64,000 bases of DNA. Source: UBA7328 sp002471345. GTDB taxonomy: Bacteria; Bacteroidota; Bacteroidia; Chitinophagales; Saprospiraceae. Position 1 is the stretch's first letter; each line of letters opens with the position of its first letter. The notes beneath the pieces were generated by a model. That model was not told where the DNA came from and made no database searches. It saw nothing but the letters and a program-made list of their open reading frames with translations. Positions 34,528 to 44,566 of this stretch are shown here, in pieces. Where the stretch lies: the NCBI GenBank assembly GCA_964011275.1, contig CAXGOB010000018.1, positions 6,373 to 70,372 of the forward strand. Reading direction: 5' to 3'. Position numbers and translations under genes: made by a program.

Positions 34528-35565
34528 TTACCATCTGATGTAATCTGATCTTCTTTTATCAATGATATCCATGACAACCTTTTTTTCGTCTACTCCATTA
34601 TCGCTATAATAACACCATGCTGTAATCACTAATGTTTCGTACTCTTTACTCCCTCTGGATTCTAAATTTTCAATAAGTGTGGCAATTAAGAATTTAGGCA
34701 ATTTAACAGAGCTCTCTGAGCATATTCGACTTACACCATCACTAATGTTAGAGATAGAAAAACTTCTTCAAGACTATCTTTTTATTTATCTAAATCTATA
34801 CCTTATGTTTCATCAAGATTGACAGAGGCCTCTTTATCCTTAAATGCCCATATGAATTGGCTAAATACCGGATCATTCATACAATACTCAATAGTGTCAT
34901 GGCCGTGAATTGCTCCGGGAATCCCTAATACAGAATTTCCAGCATTGAGCAATCGAATTTTCATTTTTTCATATGGTAGGACGTCAGGTACAAATTAAAC
35001 TCCTAATTTTTCTAATTGGGCCTTCCATTACAAAATTTATCTTCAATTATCCATTTAAAAAATGGCTCATATACTACAGCTCATTCATCAATGATTCCAT
35101 AATTTGTTTTTAGATAATTAGAATCAGAATCTTTTGATACCGGAGTGATTCTGTCTAGTATTGAATTGAGGAATCTTACCATTTTCTCAATCCACTTTGC
35201 TAGTTCTAGATCTTGTCTTTCTTTCCGAATTTTTAGAACTGCTGTCAAATATCCAGATGCTGTTTTGGGTGGACTATTATTTTTTAGAGCATGAATGATC
35301 TCAGGGTTGTTAAAGTAGAATTCTCCTGTTGAAGGATTAAAGTTATATCCTCATGTGTAATTGTGAGTGAAACAATTTTAGTGTCGGAATGAGAGAGTTC
35401 TTCAATGGCTAATTCAGGAGTATCAACTGCAAGGGTATTATTCATAATAGATGCTATAATTTTACTTTCTATCTGTCCATCAGGATGTTGAATGATAAGA
35501 GTATATCATCGATCTTGTTTTCTAAGAATTTTAGATTTGATATGTTCATTTGATCAGGACCTGAC
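34528..35565 (-). pseudogene. Decayed mannitol/polyol dehydrogenase (long-chain MDR family)
   Basis: Minus-strand remains of a mannitol 2-dehydrogenase/fructuronate-reductase-type gene. Pieces in different frames line up in family order: YTLIIQHPDGQIESKIIAS, then VDTPELAIEEL and IVSLTIT; GYLTAVLKIRKERQ; ILDRITPVSKDSD with NYGIIDE, AVVYEPFFKWIIEDKFCNGRP; VPDVLPYEKMKIRLLNAGNS with VLGIPGAIHG (catalytic Lys region); and VSRICSESSVKLPKFLIATL with VITAWCYYSD near the end. I count at least three in-frame stops (W to TGA or TAG sites included), several frameshifts, a deletion of roughly 30 codons after the NAD-binding half and a missing N-terminus of about 80 residues. Clearly dead. Confidence 0.85.
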
Positions 35566-35617
35566 TTAATCTTTTATCAATATGAAATTTTAGTTTGTAT
35601 CATTGTTAAATTAGAAA

Positions 35618-36799
35618 TTGGAAGCTATGATAAAATATATTATTCTATTGACCACAATGGTATTTTTAATATCATGCAAATCCGAACAAAAGGAAATGGA
35701 TAATGACGTTGATTTGCCATTTGTTTTAGACCTAAATGCAATCAGCGATAAGATTATTGATCTATCTAAGTTAAAGCCAGGAGAAAGAGTCCTTTTGGTT
35801 ATGGCTCCAGGAGAATTTGATGACATTATCAATGAACTAAGAGAGTCGATAGAAGCTAAAAACGCTGCCTACTTGGGTACAATGAGTGTTTCAGATTTGC
35901 AACCTGAAGAATGGACCACAACATGGATATCTGAAAGAATGAATAAGGATGATGAACGACTCGAAGCACTATTTGAAGACGTGGATTTAGGGATAATGCT
36001 TCCAGGAGCATCACCCATTCATCAGCCATATAAAGTGCTGCAAAGTATGCTCGAAGGAACATCTAAGAGAACTATTCATTTTCATTGGGCTGGAGCCTAT
36101 GACTTGAATGGAAATCTTTTAAATACTGATGATGAAAAGAGTGAATTTTACCAAAATGTGATCCTGAATACTGATTACAAAGCCTTAAGCGAAGCTCAAG
36201 TATCTTTCGAAAATGCAATGAGGAATGAAGAGATTCGGGTAATCACTGAAGAAGGAACCGATATAAGCTTTAAAATAGGAGATCGCCCTGTTACTAAACA
36301 AGATGGGAATGCCTCAAAATCAAGAGCATCAGAAGGGATGAATCTAATAGATCGTGAAATAGAAATCCCTTCAGGGGCGATAAGGGTGGCACCAATAGAA
36401 GAAAGTGTAAATGGTATTATTGCCTTCCCAAATGCCAAGTGGGATGATACTGATGTAGAAGACTTAAAAGTAACTATTGAATCAGGTAAAATCGTGGAGA
36501 TTAAAGCTTCCAAAGGTGAAGAAGCAGTAAGGAATGAGATGACCAAAGCAGGAGATGCTGGCAGATCATTTAGGGAGTTCGCTTTAGGATTTAATCCTAT
36601 GATGACAATTCAGGAAGGAAATCTGCCTTGGATACCTTACTATGGATATGGAGCAGGAGTAGTAAGATTGTCACTAGGTGATAATACTGAATTAGGTGGA
36701 AAAGTAGGTGGAGGATATGTAAGATGGAATTTCTTTCCTAATGCAACGGTTACAGTTGGGGATGAAATATGGGTAAAAAAGGGCAAATTACTCAGGTAG
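35618..36799 (+). CDS. Aminopeptidase T-like (M29) lipoprotein
   Basis: A 393-residue putative metallo-aminopeptidase of the thermophilic-metalloprotease (M29/PepS) group. Signal peptide with lipid Cys (MVFLISCKSEQ); start at ATG 35627 is slightly favoured over 35618. Family-like blocks: EEGTDISFKIGDRPV, EIEIPSGAIRVAPIEESVNG (a Glu metal ligand region), AGRSFREFALGFNP and LGDNTELGGKVGGGYVRW (His/Asp positions of the classical family are partly replaced, so activity is uncertain). A surface-exposed or periplasmic peptidase is the best guess. Ends 2 bases from the converging flavin oxidoreductase. Confidence 0.72.
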   Translation: MEAMIKYIILLTTMVFLISCKSEQKEMDNDVDLPFVLDLNAISDKIIDLSKLKPGERVLLVMAPGEFDDIINELRESIEAKNAAYLGTMSVSDLQPEEWTTTWISERMNKDDERLEALFEDVDLGIMLPGASPIHQPYKVLQSMLEGTSKRTIHFHWAGAYDLNGNLLNTDDEKSEFYQNVILNTDYKALSEAQVSFENAMRNEEIRVITEEGTDISFKIGDRPVTKQDGNASKSRASEGMNLIDREIEIPSGAIRVAPIEESVNGIIAFPNAKWDDTDVEDLKVTIESGKIVEIKASKGEEAVRNEMTKAGDAGRSFREFALGFNPMMTIQEGNLPWIPYYGYGAGVVRLSLGDNTELGGKVGGGYVRWNFFPNATVTVGDEIWVKKGKLLR

Positions 36800-36801
36800 G
36801 A

Positions 36802-38010
36802 TTAACCGAATATCCAATTTTTAAGCCCTTGTTTCATTTCAGAAATTCCAATATGAGTGGCTAATCTTAATCCTGAGTATTCATGATTGAGGCCTTTTCC
36901 TTTTGCCAAATTCTTAATTTGTAGATCATAGAATCCAGCTTCAGCATTATCAGGATTGTTCTTATCTAATACTTCGAAATATGGATCTGGAATTATTGAA
37001 TCAGAACCATTTATGAAGCCACTAGGGAAATCTTCTTTGATTAAAAATGGTCTTCCAAATCCTATAATGTCCAACTCTTCATTGGTTAGTACTTCATTGC
37101 AAAAGTCTAGCGATCTGAAACCTCCTGTTACCATTAATGGAATTTTATACTCAGTTTTCATTTCTTTAGCAAAGTCTATAAAGTAAGCCTCTCGCCTCTG
37201 AGTACTTTCTTTTAAACCATATCCGAAGAGAGCAGTCTGTTCATAGGTGCCTCCAGATATTTCAACTAGATCTAGCCCTCTTTCTTCAAGGCCTTTTATA
37301 ACAATTTTCGCATCATTTTGATCATAACCACCTTTCATGAAGTCAGCGGAGTTTAGCTTAACGGAAATTGGAAAATTTGTTCCTAATTTCTTTCTTGCTT
37401 TTTCTACTATGGTAAAAAGGAGTCTTGCTCTGTTATCTATTGATCCGCCCCATTTGTCTTCTCTCTTATTCGTTTTGGGAGATAAGAACTGACTGATTAG
37501 ATATCCATGCGCAGCGTGAAATTGAATCCCTGAGAAACCAGCCTTTTTACAAAACACAGCCCCATGAATAAATCTTTTGATCACGTCTTCTATACCACTC
37601 TCGGATAGCGCTTTAGGTTTTCCAAAAAGGCCCATCTTATTAAGCTTTACATCAGAGGCTGATACTGGTTTTCTAGTAGAAAATAAAGTTGCTTGTCTTC
37701 CGGCATGACTGAGTTGAGCCCAAAAGTGATTGCCATGATTCAACACGCCTTCAGCCCATTTTTTGAAAGGAGTGATATCAGTTTTGTCCTCGACTACAAC
37801 ATTACCTGTAGATTCTAAATATCTCTTATCTACAAGGATGTTGCCACTAAGCATCATTCCAGCTCCATTTTTTGCCCAATGATCATATAGATCAAAATGA
37901 CGCTTATTTGGGAGGTGATTAGCTTTTGCCTGACGTTCAGTGAGGGCTGCTTTTGCTATTCGATTACCCAGTGTAACACCACAGGGAAGTGTAAAAGGAG
38001 TATTTATCAT
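36802..38010 (-). CDS. NADH:flavin oxidoreductase (old yellow enzyme family)
   Basis: FMN-dependent TIM-barrel ene-reductase of 402 residues. FMN and substrate motifs: LTERQAKANHLPN at the first strand, WAQLSHAGRQATLF, IQFHAAHGYLISQFLSPKTNKREDKWGGS (given shortly: AAHGYLISQFLSP, the active-site His pair) with NRARLLF, MVTGGFRS and IGFGRPFL near the C-terminus. No iron-sulfur cluster region follows, so it belongs to the short OYE type. Substrate unknown. The start lies 6 bases after the end of the upstream peptidase gene on the same strand, so the two are probably co-transcribed. Confidence 0.9.
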   Translation of the reverse strand: MINTPFTLPCGVTLGNRIAKAALTERQAKANHLPNKRHFDLYDHWAKNGAGMMLSGNILVDKRYLESTGNVVVEDKTDITPFKKWAEGVLNHGNHFWAQLSHAGRQATLFSTRKPVSASDVKLNKMGLFGKPKALSESGIEDVIKRFIHGAVFCKKAGFSGIQFHAAHGYLISQFLSPKTNKREDKWGGSIDNRARLLFTIVEKARKKLGTNFPISVKLNSADFMKGGYDQNDAKIVIKGLEERGLDLVEISGGTYEQTALFGYGLKESTQRREAYFIDFAKEMKTEYKIPLMVTGGFRSLDFCNEVLTNEELDIIGFGRPFLIKEDFPSGFINGSDSIIPDPYFEVLDKNNPDNAEAGFYDLQIKNLAKGKGLNHEYSGLRLATHIGISEMKQGLKNWIFG

Positions 38011-38016
38011 ATATAT

Positions 38017-39660
38017 CTAGTCTAACACATCTACTACTGGCCTATTGTCCATATTAGCAACTTGCCATGCTGTAGCGAATATGAGTTGTGTTCTTTTCGC
38101 GTATTGAGGGTAGTCTATTTTATCAGGTGTATCCGTGTGTTTGTGATAGTCCTCGTGGGTACCATTAAAATAGAAGATAACAGGGATATTATGCTTAGCG
38201 AAGTTGTAATGATCAGAACGGTAGTAGAATCGATCTGGATGTGTTTTTCCATTATATAGATAATCCATATCCATATCTCCAAAATGTGTGCTTGATACTT
38301 TCTCATGTACTCCATGTAATTCTGTGCTCAACATGTCAGAACCAATGATGTAGATATAATCATTATCATCTTTTCTTTCACTACCATTTCTGCCTATCAT
38401 ATCGATATTGAGATTGGCAACTGTATTTGACAATGGAAAAATAGGATCAACATCAGCATAATACTCTGATCCCCAAAGTCCTTTTTCTTCTCCTGTCACA
38501 TTTAGAAATACTACTGTTCTTCTAGGTCCATTTCCTTCATTTGCTGCTGCGATGAAAGCCTCAGCAATCTCAAGAACACCCATCGACCCTGAGCCATCAT
38601 CATCAGCTCCATTATAGATCTTTCCATCATTGATGCCCACATGGTCGTAATGAGAAGATATAATAACTACTTCATCTTTAAGGTCTCTACCAGGTAAAAC
38701 TGCCACTATATTTTCTGAGGTAATAGTTTTGCTCGGCCGTTCTATTTCAATTTCTATATCTGACGCTGTGTATAGTCCACCCAATGTCTCTTTTTGATTT
38801 AATTTCATCGAAATGTCATTGAAGAAATTTTCGGATGAAGTGCCAAAAAGTTGTGCAGCTTTAGATGGCGAGATAAAATATAAATTATACGGTCGTTCAA
38901 GTTTATCTGAATCATCTAAAGTGAACATTGGTTTAAATTTTTCACTTCTTCTTGATGCAAAAGTCATTTGAGCATCATATCGCTGCTGATTAGTAAATGT
39001 GATAAAAAGGTCCGTTATTCCTTTCGCTGCAAGGTTTTTTAGATTTAAAAAACTATCCTGAGGAGCATTAGCAATATTCTTCCCATTAGAGTCCATAGGA
39101 TCTCCCCAAATGGCACATATAGCTTTTCCTTTTACATCAATATTTTCATAATCATTGTATTCTTCAGTTTCCATTCCGTGACCGACAAATACCATTTCTG
39201 TTGCTGTGGAGGGCTTTGGATAGGCTTGAGTAAGGAAGTCTGTACCATTGTCGAGTTGTACACTTTTACTCCGGATCGTTCCGTAGGATGTCTTTTCTTC
39301 AAGAAAAGGTATTCGCTGTAGATATGGATTTGCTTGAGACTTTATGGGACCTTTTAATCCCAAGTGATGGTAGGCATCTGACAAATAATTAGCAGCTAAT
39401 TTTTGACCTCTTGTTCCTGTTTCTCTTCCTTCGAAAGCATCTGAGGCAAAGATGTATAGATGCTCTTTTAGCTCATCAGCTGTGATAGTATTCATGTATT
39501 TGATCATGGTTTGGTCGGCAAGAAGAGTTTTAGAATCTATCGTTGGGATTTTAGCTGTGGTTACCGTTTTATTGGATGCACAAGATGCAAATGTGATGAT
39601 CAATAAGATAGAAAGAATTCGAAAAGAAAGAGACATGTCAGATTTTTTTATGAGTTGCAA
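38017..39660 (-). CDS. M28-family zinc aminopeptidase lipoprotein
   Basis: Secreted lipoprotein peptidase of 547 residues. The preferred start is ATG 39636 (MSLSFRILSILL), giving a signal peptide ending FASCASN. A protease-associated (PA) insertion is likely between residues 130 and 290. Zinc site: HYDHVGI (His), GADDDGSGSMGVLEIAEAF (bridging Asp), TGEEKGLWGSEYY (Glu pair), NIDMIGR (Asp) and GTHEDYHKHTDTPDKID (last His). All ligands of the M28 family are present. It probably digests peptides in the periplasm or at the surface. Co-directional with the OYE gene downstream. Confidence 0.9.
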   Translation of the reverse strand: MQLIKKSDMSLSFRILSILLIITFASCASNKTVTTAKIPTIDSKTLLADQTMIKYMNTITADELKEHLYIFASDAFEGRETGTRGQKLAANYLSDAYHHLGLKGPIKSQANPYLQRIPFLEEKTSYGTIRSKSVQLDNGTDFLTQAYPKPSTATEMVFVGHGMETEEYNDYENIDVKGKAICAIWGDPMDSNGKNIANAPQDSFLNLKNLAAKGITDLFITFTNQQRYDAQMTFASRRSEKFKPMFTLDDSDKLERPYNLYFISPSKAAQLFGTSSENFFNDISMKLNQKETLGGLYTASDIEIEIERPSKTITSENIVAVLPGRDLKDEVVIISSHYDHVGINDGKIYNGADDDGSGSMGVLEIAEAFIAAANEGNGPRRTVVFLNVTGEEKGLWGSEYYADVDPIFPLSNTVANLNIDMIGRNGSERKDDNDYIYIIGSDMLSTELHGVHEKVSSTHFGDMDMDYLYNGKTHPDRFYYRSDHYNFAKHNIPVIFYFNGTHEDYHKHTDTPDKIDYPQYAKRTQLIFATAWQVANMDNRPVVDVLD

Positions 39661-39859
39661 AAGTAAGAAGTATCTATATATTCAGCTCTATGATAAAATG
39701 TACGATTTAACAAGTTCCAAAAACGGCTTTGGCATCAATTTTTCTTTGGACTAAAGTGTTTTATAGAGATCAAGAATCACCTAATGTTAGTACATTAGTA
39801 TTGAGATACCTTAGTTTCAATTTCAACATTCTTAATAGTCATATACTTCTAGTTAATTC

Positions 39860-41971
39860 ATGATCTCTACCTCTTCATATCTTAAGACTAAAATTGACTT
39901 TCTCAAAGGAGTTGGAGAAAAAAGGGCAGAATTGCTTAGGGATGAATTGGGTGTTAAAACATTCTTTGACTTGATAAATTTATATCCATTTAGATATATA
40001 GATCGGACTCAGTTTCATAACATTTCAACGTCCCAAGATGGAGATACCGCACAACTTAAAGGAACTATTGTCGAAAAGGAAAAGGTGAAAGGAAGGAATA
40101 ATCGATATAGACTTACAGCACTGTTTAAAGATAGCAGTGGCTTTGTGGAGTTAATTTGGTTTCAGTCTGTGAAATGGTTAGAAGAGAGTATCAAAATAGG
40201 GGAGGAATATATCGTTTTTGGGAAAGTGAATGTTTTTAAAGGAAAGAAAAGCATACCTCATCCAGAATTGGAATTGGCATCTAAGATGTCGGCACCTAAA
40301 GCCCTAGAACCTGTATATAGCAGTACAGAAAAACTGAATGCCTTTAGTTTGGATAATCGGAGTAGAAGGAAACTGGCCCAGACTGTTATCTCCAAAATAT
40401 CACAAGAAGATCTACCTGAAAATTTATCCGAGAAAGTGATATCACAACTTAAACTATGTAGTAGATTTCAGTCTTATCAATGGATTCATTTTCCTCCATC
40501 TGATCTTGCATTAAAATCAGCTCAGAATCGGATTAAATTTGAAGAAGTCCTTTTTCTTCAATTGCGATTATTACAGATAAGAAAGAAAAGAGAATTGGAT
40601 TTAGCTGGGTTTTCATTTGAAAAAGTGGGGTCCTATTTTAATTCTTTTTTTAAAGAAAAACTGCCATTTGAACTTACTGATGCGCAGAAAAGAGTACTTA
40701 AAGAGATTCGAGCTGACCTTAAAAGAGGTGCTCAGATGAATAGGTTACTTCAAGGTGATGTAGGTAGTGGAAAAACGATTGTTGCACTCATGAGCATGTT
40801 CATAGCCTTAGATAATGGCTATCAGGCATGTATGATGGCACCTACAGAGATATTGGCTCAGCAGCACTATGCATTCATCAGTGAAAGTGTCAAAGGACTG
40901 GGTGTACAAGTGGCTTTTCTATCGGGCTCGGTTAAAGGTAAAACTAGAGCACAGCTACTTCAGTTTTTAAAAGAAGGTCATATAGACATTTTGGTAGGGA
41001 CACATGCTTTGATTGAGGACCCTGTTGTGTTCAAGAAATTAGGTCTTGCAGTGATAGATGAACAACATAGGTTTGGTGTAATACAAAGAGCTAAGTTATG
41101 GAATAAAAATGATGACTATCCTCCACATGTTTTAGTTATGACAGCTACCCCTATACCACGGACATTAGCTATGACGGTTTATGGAGATTTAGATGTCTCT
41201 ATTATTGATGAATTGCCACCTGGTAGAAAAGAGATAGAAACGGTGCATCGGTTCGAAAAAGACAGAACGAGGATTGTCGGATTCATGCACGAGGAAATTA
41301 AGAAAGGTAGGCAGATCTATATTGTCTATCCATTAATCGAAGAATCAGAAAAACTTGATCTTCAAAATCTGCAAGAAGGATATGAACAATTATTACCATA
41401 TTTCCCTGCTCCAGACTTTCAGATAGCCGTGGTTCATGGGCGAATGAAACATGCAGATAAAGATTTGGAGATGCAAAGATTTGTAAGTGGAAAAGCGCAG
41501 ATTATGGTAGCAACAACAGTCATAGAAGTGGGTGTGAATGTACCTAATGCTTCCGTCATGATTATAGAAAATGCTGAACGTTTTGGCCTATCTCAGTTGC
41601 ATCAGTTGAGAGGTAGAGTAGGTAGAGGAGCTGAGCGATCTTTTTGTATTCTGATGACCTCATTTAAGCTCACCAAAGAAGGAAAAAAGAGGATAGAAAC
41701 GATGTGCCGGACTAATAATGGATTCGAAATATCTGAAGTGGATATGGAGCTCAGAGGAGCAGGGAATATAGAGGGCACTCAGCAAAGCGGTTCTATAGAG
41801 TTTAATCTATTAGATTTATTTCAAGATCGAAATATATTGATTACAGCAAGGCATTTGGCAGATTCTATTCTAGAGGATGACCCGTTATTAGAAAAAGAAG
41901 AAAATCACCCAATAGCTGAGTACTTGGCAATGTATAGAGCTAAGTATAGAGATTGGGGAAGAATAAGTTGA
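39860..41971 (+). CDS. recG: ATP-dependent DNA helicase RecG
   Basis: Branch-migration helicase that remodels stalled forks and Holliday junctions. 703 residues, normal length. N-terminal wedge (OB-fold) with INLYPFRYIDRTQF, Walker A GDVGSGKTIVALMSMF near residue 300, motif Ia MMAPTEILAQQHY, DEQH-type Walker B VIDEQHRFGVIQRA, motif III MTATPIPRTLAMTVYG, ATTVIEVGVNVPNAS and QLRGRVGRG in the second RecA lobe, and the terminal helical hook. Single gene with a 199-bp upstream gap. No lesions. Confidence 0.96.
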   Translation: MISTSSYLKTKIDFLKGVGEKRAELLRDELGVKTFFDLINLYPFRYIDRTQFHNISTSQDGDTAQLKGTIVEKEKVKGRNNRYRLTALFKDSSGFVELIWFQSVKWLEESIKIGEEYIVFGKVNVFKGKKSIPHPELELASKMSAPKALEPVYSSTEKLNAFSLDNRSRRKLAQTVISKISQEDLPENLSEKVISQLKLCSRFQSYQWIHFPPSDLALKSAQNRIKFEEVLFLQLRLLQIRKKRELDLAGFSFEKVGSYFNSFFKEKLPFELTDAQKRVLKEIRADLKRGAQMNRLLQGDVGSGKTIVALMSMFIALDNGYQACMMAPTEILAQQHYAFISESVKGLGVQVAFLSGSVKGKTRAQLLQFLKEGHIDILVGTHALIEDPVVFKKLGLAVIDEQHRFGVIQRAKLWNKNDDYPPHVLVMTATPIPRTLAMTVYGDLDVSIIDELPPGRKEIETVHRFEKDRTRIVGFMHEEIKKGRQIYIVYPLIEESEKLDLQNLQEGYEQLLPYFPAPDFQIAVVHGRMKHADKDLEMQRFVSGKAQIMVATTVIEVGVNVPNASVMIIENAERFGLSQLHQLRGRVGRGAERSFCILMTSFKLTKEGKKRIETMCRTNNGFEISEVDMELRGAGNIEGTQQSGSIEFNLLDLFQDRNILITARHLADSILEDDPLLEKEENHPIAEYLAMYRAKYRDWGRIS

Positions 41972-42013
41972 ATATTCAATATGTCTTTTTAAAATTGATT
42001 TTTTCAAATTCAT

Positions 42014-42652
42014 TTAAGCAAAGACTTCCATTTTAGCGATATTGCTTTCCAATTTTTTCATCTCGGCTCCATAAGCCTTTTTGTTCATCTTCTCAGTCAG
42101 TAAATAGAGAAGCGGAGTACCAACACATAGAATAGTTATCAACAGAAAGAGAATTTTAGGTTCAGAAATTCTACAAACAAATTCTCCTGTAGAATCTAAT
42201 CCACTTATAAAGCCTAGAATCAAACAAACGGGAAGGAAGAACATACCCCAAATGGTCTCCATCCTCAGAGCGGATCTGATCATTTTGTGCTCATGTTTCA
42301 TTGACATGAGGATAGAATCAAAGACAGGACCTTCTTCTTTTAGGTCAAAATATTTATATAGCATGGGGAATAAGCCGATCATATAAATGAATATACCGGT
42401 TCCTAAGGCATAGGATGTAATTAGTTTGCCCCAAGTCAATACTAATGCAATGGTTAATAATGCAATGAAAAACAAACACCAATAGACTTTCATCAAAATC
42501 GTATTCTTTAATCTACCAATAGCATGATTTGATTCATTGGTTATAGCATCCATGATTTCTTCTTTTTTAATTTTTGAATGAGAAAATTTTTGTTCAGACA
42601 TCTTCTTCCAAGCAACCATGATGTCTTGATCTGTTCTGCTTTTTTGAATCAT
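42014..42652 (-). CDS. Four-helix membrane protein paired with second ECF sigma factor
   Basis: A 212-residue protein: cytoplasmic charged N-terminus (RTDQDIMVAWKKMSEQK), then four membrane helices (VYWCLFFIALLTIALVLTW, YALGTGIFIYMIGLFPML, IWGMFFLPVCLILGFISG, FLLITILCVGTPLLYLL). Same architecture as the 201-residue partner of the other ECF factor at 14.6 kb, though sequence identity looks low by eye. The ATG overlaps the sigma stop by four bases. Putative anti-sigma or sensor by arrangement only. Confidence 0.62.
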   Translation of the reverse strand: MIQKSRTDQDIMVAWKKMSEQKFSHSKIKKEEIMDAITNESNHAIGRLKNTILMKVYWCLFFIALLTIALVLTWGKLITSYALGTGIFIYMIGLFPMLYKYFDLKEEGPVFDSILMSMKHEHKMIRSALRMETIWGMFFLPVCLILGFISGLDSTGEFVCRISEPKILFLLITILCVGTPLLYLLTEKMNKKAYGAEMKKLESNIAKMEVFA

Positions 42653-43176
42653 GATGTATAATTTTTGAATTTTGTTTTAATTGTATTTTTTATTCTGTAC
42701 ACTTTCACATTGATCTGATTTGCACTCATGCCAGTGATCTTAGCTATCTCGATATTCTTATATCCATCCAGATATATAGTGGCTATCATTCTATCTATTT
42801 CATCTAATGTTTTTATGATAAGATACAGTAGTTCATGATGTTCTTTAGCATCTTTTTCTTCTTGCTTATTCAGAATAGAATCGTCCAATTCTGAAGTGAA
42901 TGAACTTTTATCTTTCTTTCTAAATGTCAACACTGTATTCAGTGATACTTTGTATAACCAAGTGCTAAAGGCGGATTGACCTCTAAAATTTTTAGAAGAT
43001 TTCCAAGTCTGGAGAAGTACTTCTTGTTTTACATCTTCCAGTTCATCCCGATTGTCCACATACAATCCCAGAACTTTGTGTATAATGCCCTCATGAGCAT
43101 GTATTTTTTTGATAAACTCATTTTCTATTCCTGTCGCCAAAGTCAACTTTCTATTGTGATTTCCTAGTAAGTACAT
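42649..43176 (-). CDS. ECF-type RNA polymerase sigma factor (second copy)
   Basis: Group 4 sigma factor of 175 residues. Region 2: ELEDVKQEVLLQTWKSSKNFRG and STWLYKVSLNTVLTFRKK. Region 4: LDGYKNIEIAKITGMSANQINVKVYRIKNTIK. Built like the sigma factor at 15.2 kb, including the four-helix partner downstream. Translationally coupled to that partner. Divergent from the DUF4136 lipoprotein 187 bases away, which may be part of its regulon. Confidence 0.92.
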   Translation of the reverse strand: MYLLGNHNRKLTLATGIENEFIKKIHAHEGIIHKVLGLYVDNRDELEDVKQEVLLQTWKSSKNFRGQSAFSTWLYKVSLNTVLTFRKKDKSSFTSELDDSILNKQEEKDAKEHHELLYLIIKTLDEIDRMIATIYLDGYKNIEIAKITGMSANQINVKVYRIKNTIKTKFKNYTS

Positions 43177-43363
43177 TTTAAAATGAAAAAATTACAGCAG
43201 ATATGATTTTTTTATAAAAAGATTGATCCAATAACTAATCATTGTTAGGTACTTTATAAGAAATGATGTAAGTCAATATTCGTATTGATTACCGTCATCA
43301 GTATTATTAGTTAAATGCACAACATTTGAAGAATTAATCACAACAATTAACAGAAATTCTCAA

Positions 43364-43900
43364 ATGAAAAATTATTGTAATTCTCTCATTTTATTAATAC
43401 TGATAGCTTTTTTGGGTTCGTGCTCTATTAACACTTGGAGCGATTTTGATCATACCGTAGAAAAAGGTGAGTATAATACCTATAAAATGTTTCAGCATGA
43501 TTCAGACCTAGAGTTTGGTACTAATCCTATAAATAAAATTAGAATTGAAAACGCTGTTAAGTCTGGTCTTAAAAGTATTGGACTTTCTCCTTCCGATAGC
43601 CCTGATTTACTCGTGAAGTATTTTGTGAAGTTGGATAGAAAGGAATTTATTGAGAGGTGTAATGATACTTATGAAAACTATGAGGGTGGCGGATATTGTA
43701 TAGATAGGGTCGTTCACTATGAACAAGGGACCTTAGTGTTAGATATGATAGATGTAGCGGACAACAGAATTATTTTCCATGGTGTGGCTGAAGGAGCTCC
43801 ATTAGATAAAGCTTCTGACCCAGATAAAAAGATCAATAGAATGGTTAATAAGTTAGTAGCAGATTTCGAGAAATATAGAAATGAGTATTTAATGAATTAA
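43364..43900 (+). CDS. DUF4136-type lipoprotein
   Basis: Exported lipoprotein of 178 residues: signal peptide ends AFLGSCSINTW. The body fits the DUF4136 pattern, with TWSDFDHTVEKGEYNTYKMF, a RIENAVKSGLKSIGL helix, PDLLVKYFV, GTLVLDMIDVADNRIIFHGVAEG, and a terminal helix KKINRMVNKLVADF. Members of this family are outer-membrane or periplasmic proteins of unknown function. Divergent from the ECF sigma operon. Confidence 0.8.
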   Translation: MKNYCNSLILLILIAFLGSCSINTWSDFDHTVEKGEYNTYKMFQHDSDLEFGTNPINKIRIENAVKSGLKSIGLSPSDSPDLLVKYFVKLDRKEFIERCNDTYENYEGGGYCIDRVVHYEQGTLVLDMIDVADNRIIFHGVAEGAPLDKASDPDKKINRMVNKLVADFEKYRNEYLMN

Positions 43901-43931
43901 AAATTGTAGCATGTAGGGGTTATGATGTATT

Positions 43932-44566
43932 TTAAATCAAGTCCCAGTCCATGACTTTCTTTATCATTCCCACTGAATTCTGTACGTCCATTTTTACAAA
44001 TAAATTTCTTTTATGCGTGGCTACAGTATTAGTACTCAGAAATAGTTTGTCAGCAATTTCCTGAGTCGTAAATTCTTTAGCAATAAGTTTTATTACTTCT
44101 AGTTCTCTTTTAGTAATCTTGGGAAGATCACCAGGTTTTGCAACAGGCTTTTCTGATAAGCTCTCAATCATTTTAGCAGTAAGATTGGAACTCAATATTT
44201 TCTTTCCTTGATAGGCATCTTTAATACCTTGAATGAGTACTTCTTTGCTAGAATTTTTAAGTAAATAGCCGATAGCCCCTTTTTTGAATATGGATGTAAT
44301 AATACTTCCTTCGTCATTAGTTGTAAGCATTAATATTTTCAAGTTTGGATAAGACTTAGAAGCATGCATAGTGGTCTCTAAGCCGTCCATTACCGGCATT
44401 TGAAGATCTGTAGAAGAACATCTACATCATTGTTACTAAGAAACTCTGGTACCTCTAGACCATTTGAAGCCGTACCTATGACCTTTAAATGTTTGTCTTG
44501 TGAAAGTATAGCCTTGATGCCATCCAACAAGATTTGGTGGTCATCAGCAAGAAGTATTTTTATCAT
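43932..44566 (-). pseudogene. LuxR/NarL-type response regulator with a one-base frameshift
   Basis: Partner of the adjacent histidine kinase; the ATG overlaps the kinase TGA in an ATGA pattern. Receiver start MIKILLADDHQILLDGIKAIL with SNNDVDVLL, then one base is missing near 44410 and the frame shifts; the next frame begins DLQMPVMDGLETTM (phospho-Asp region) and continues with ILMLTTNDEGSI, GAIGYLLKNSS (Lys) and a full LuxR helix-turn-helix (TKRELEVIKLIAKEFTTQEI, ATHKRNLFVKM). Reading one inserted base restores a normal NarL-type regulator of about 211 residues. Recent mutation or sequencing error are equally possible. Confidence 0.8.

Noticed and set aside
39781..39798. CTAATG/CATTAG inverted repeat before recG as an operator
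   Set aside because: Only 6-bp AT-rich arms in an AT-rich gap; expected by chance.
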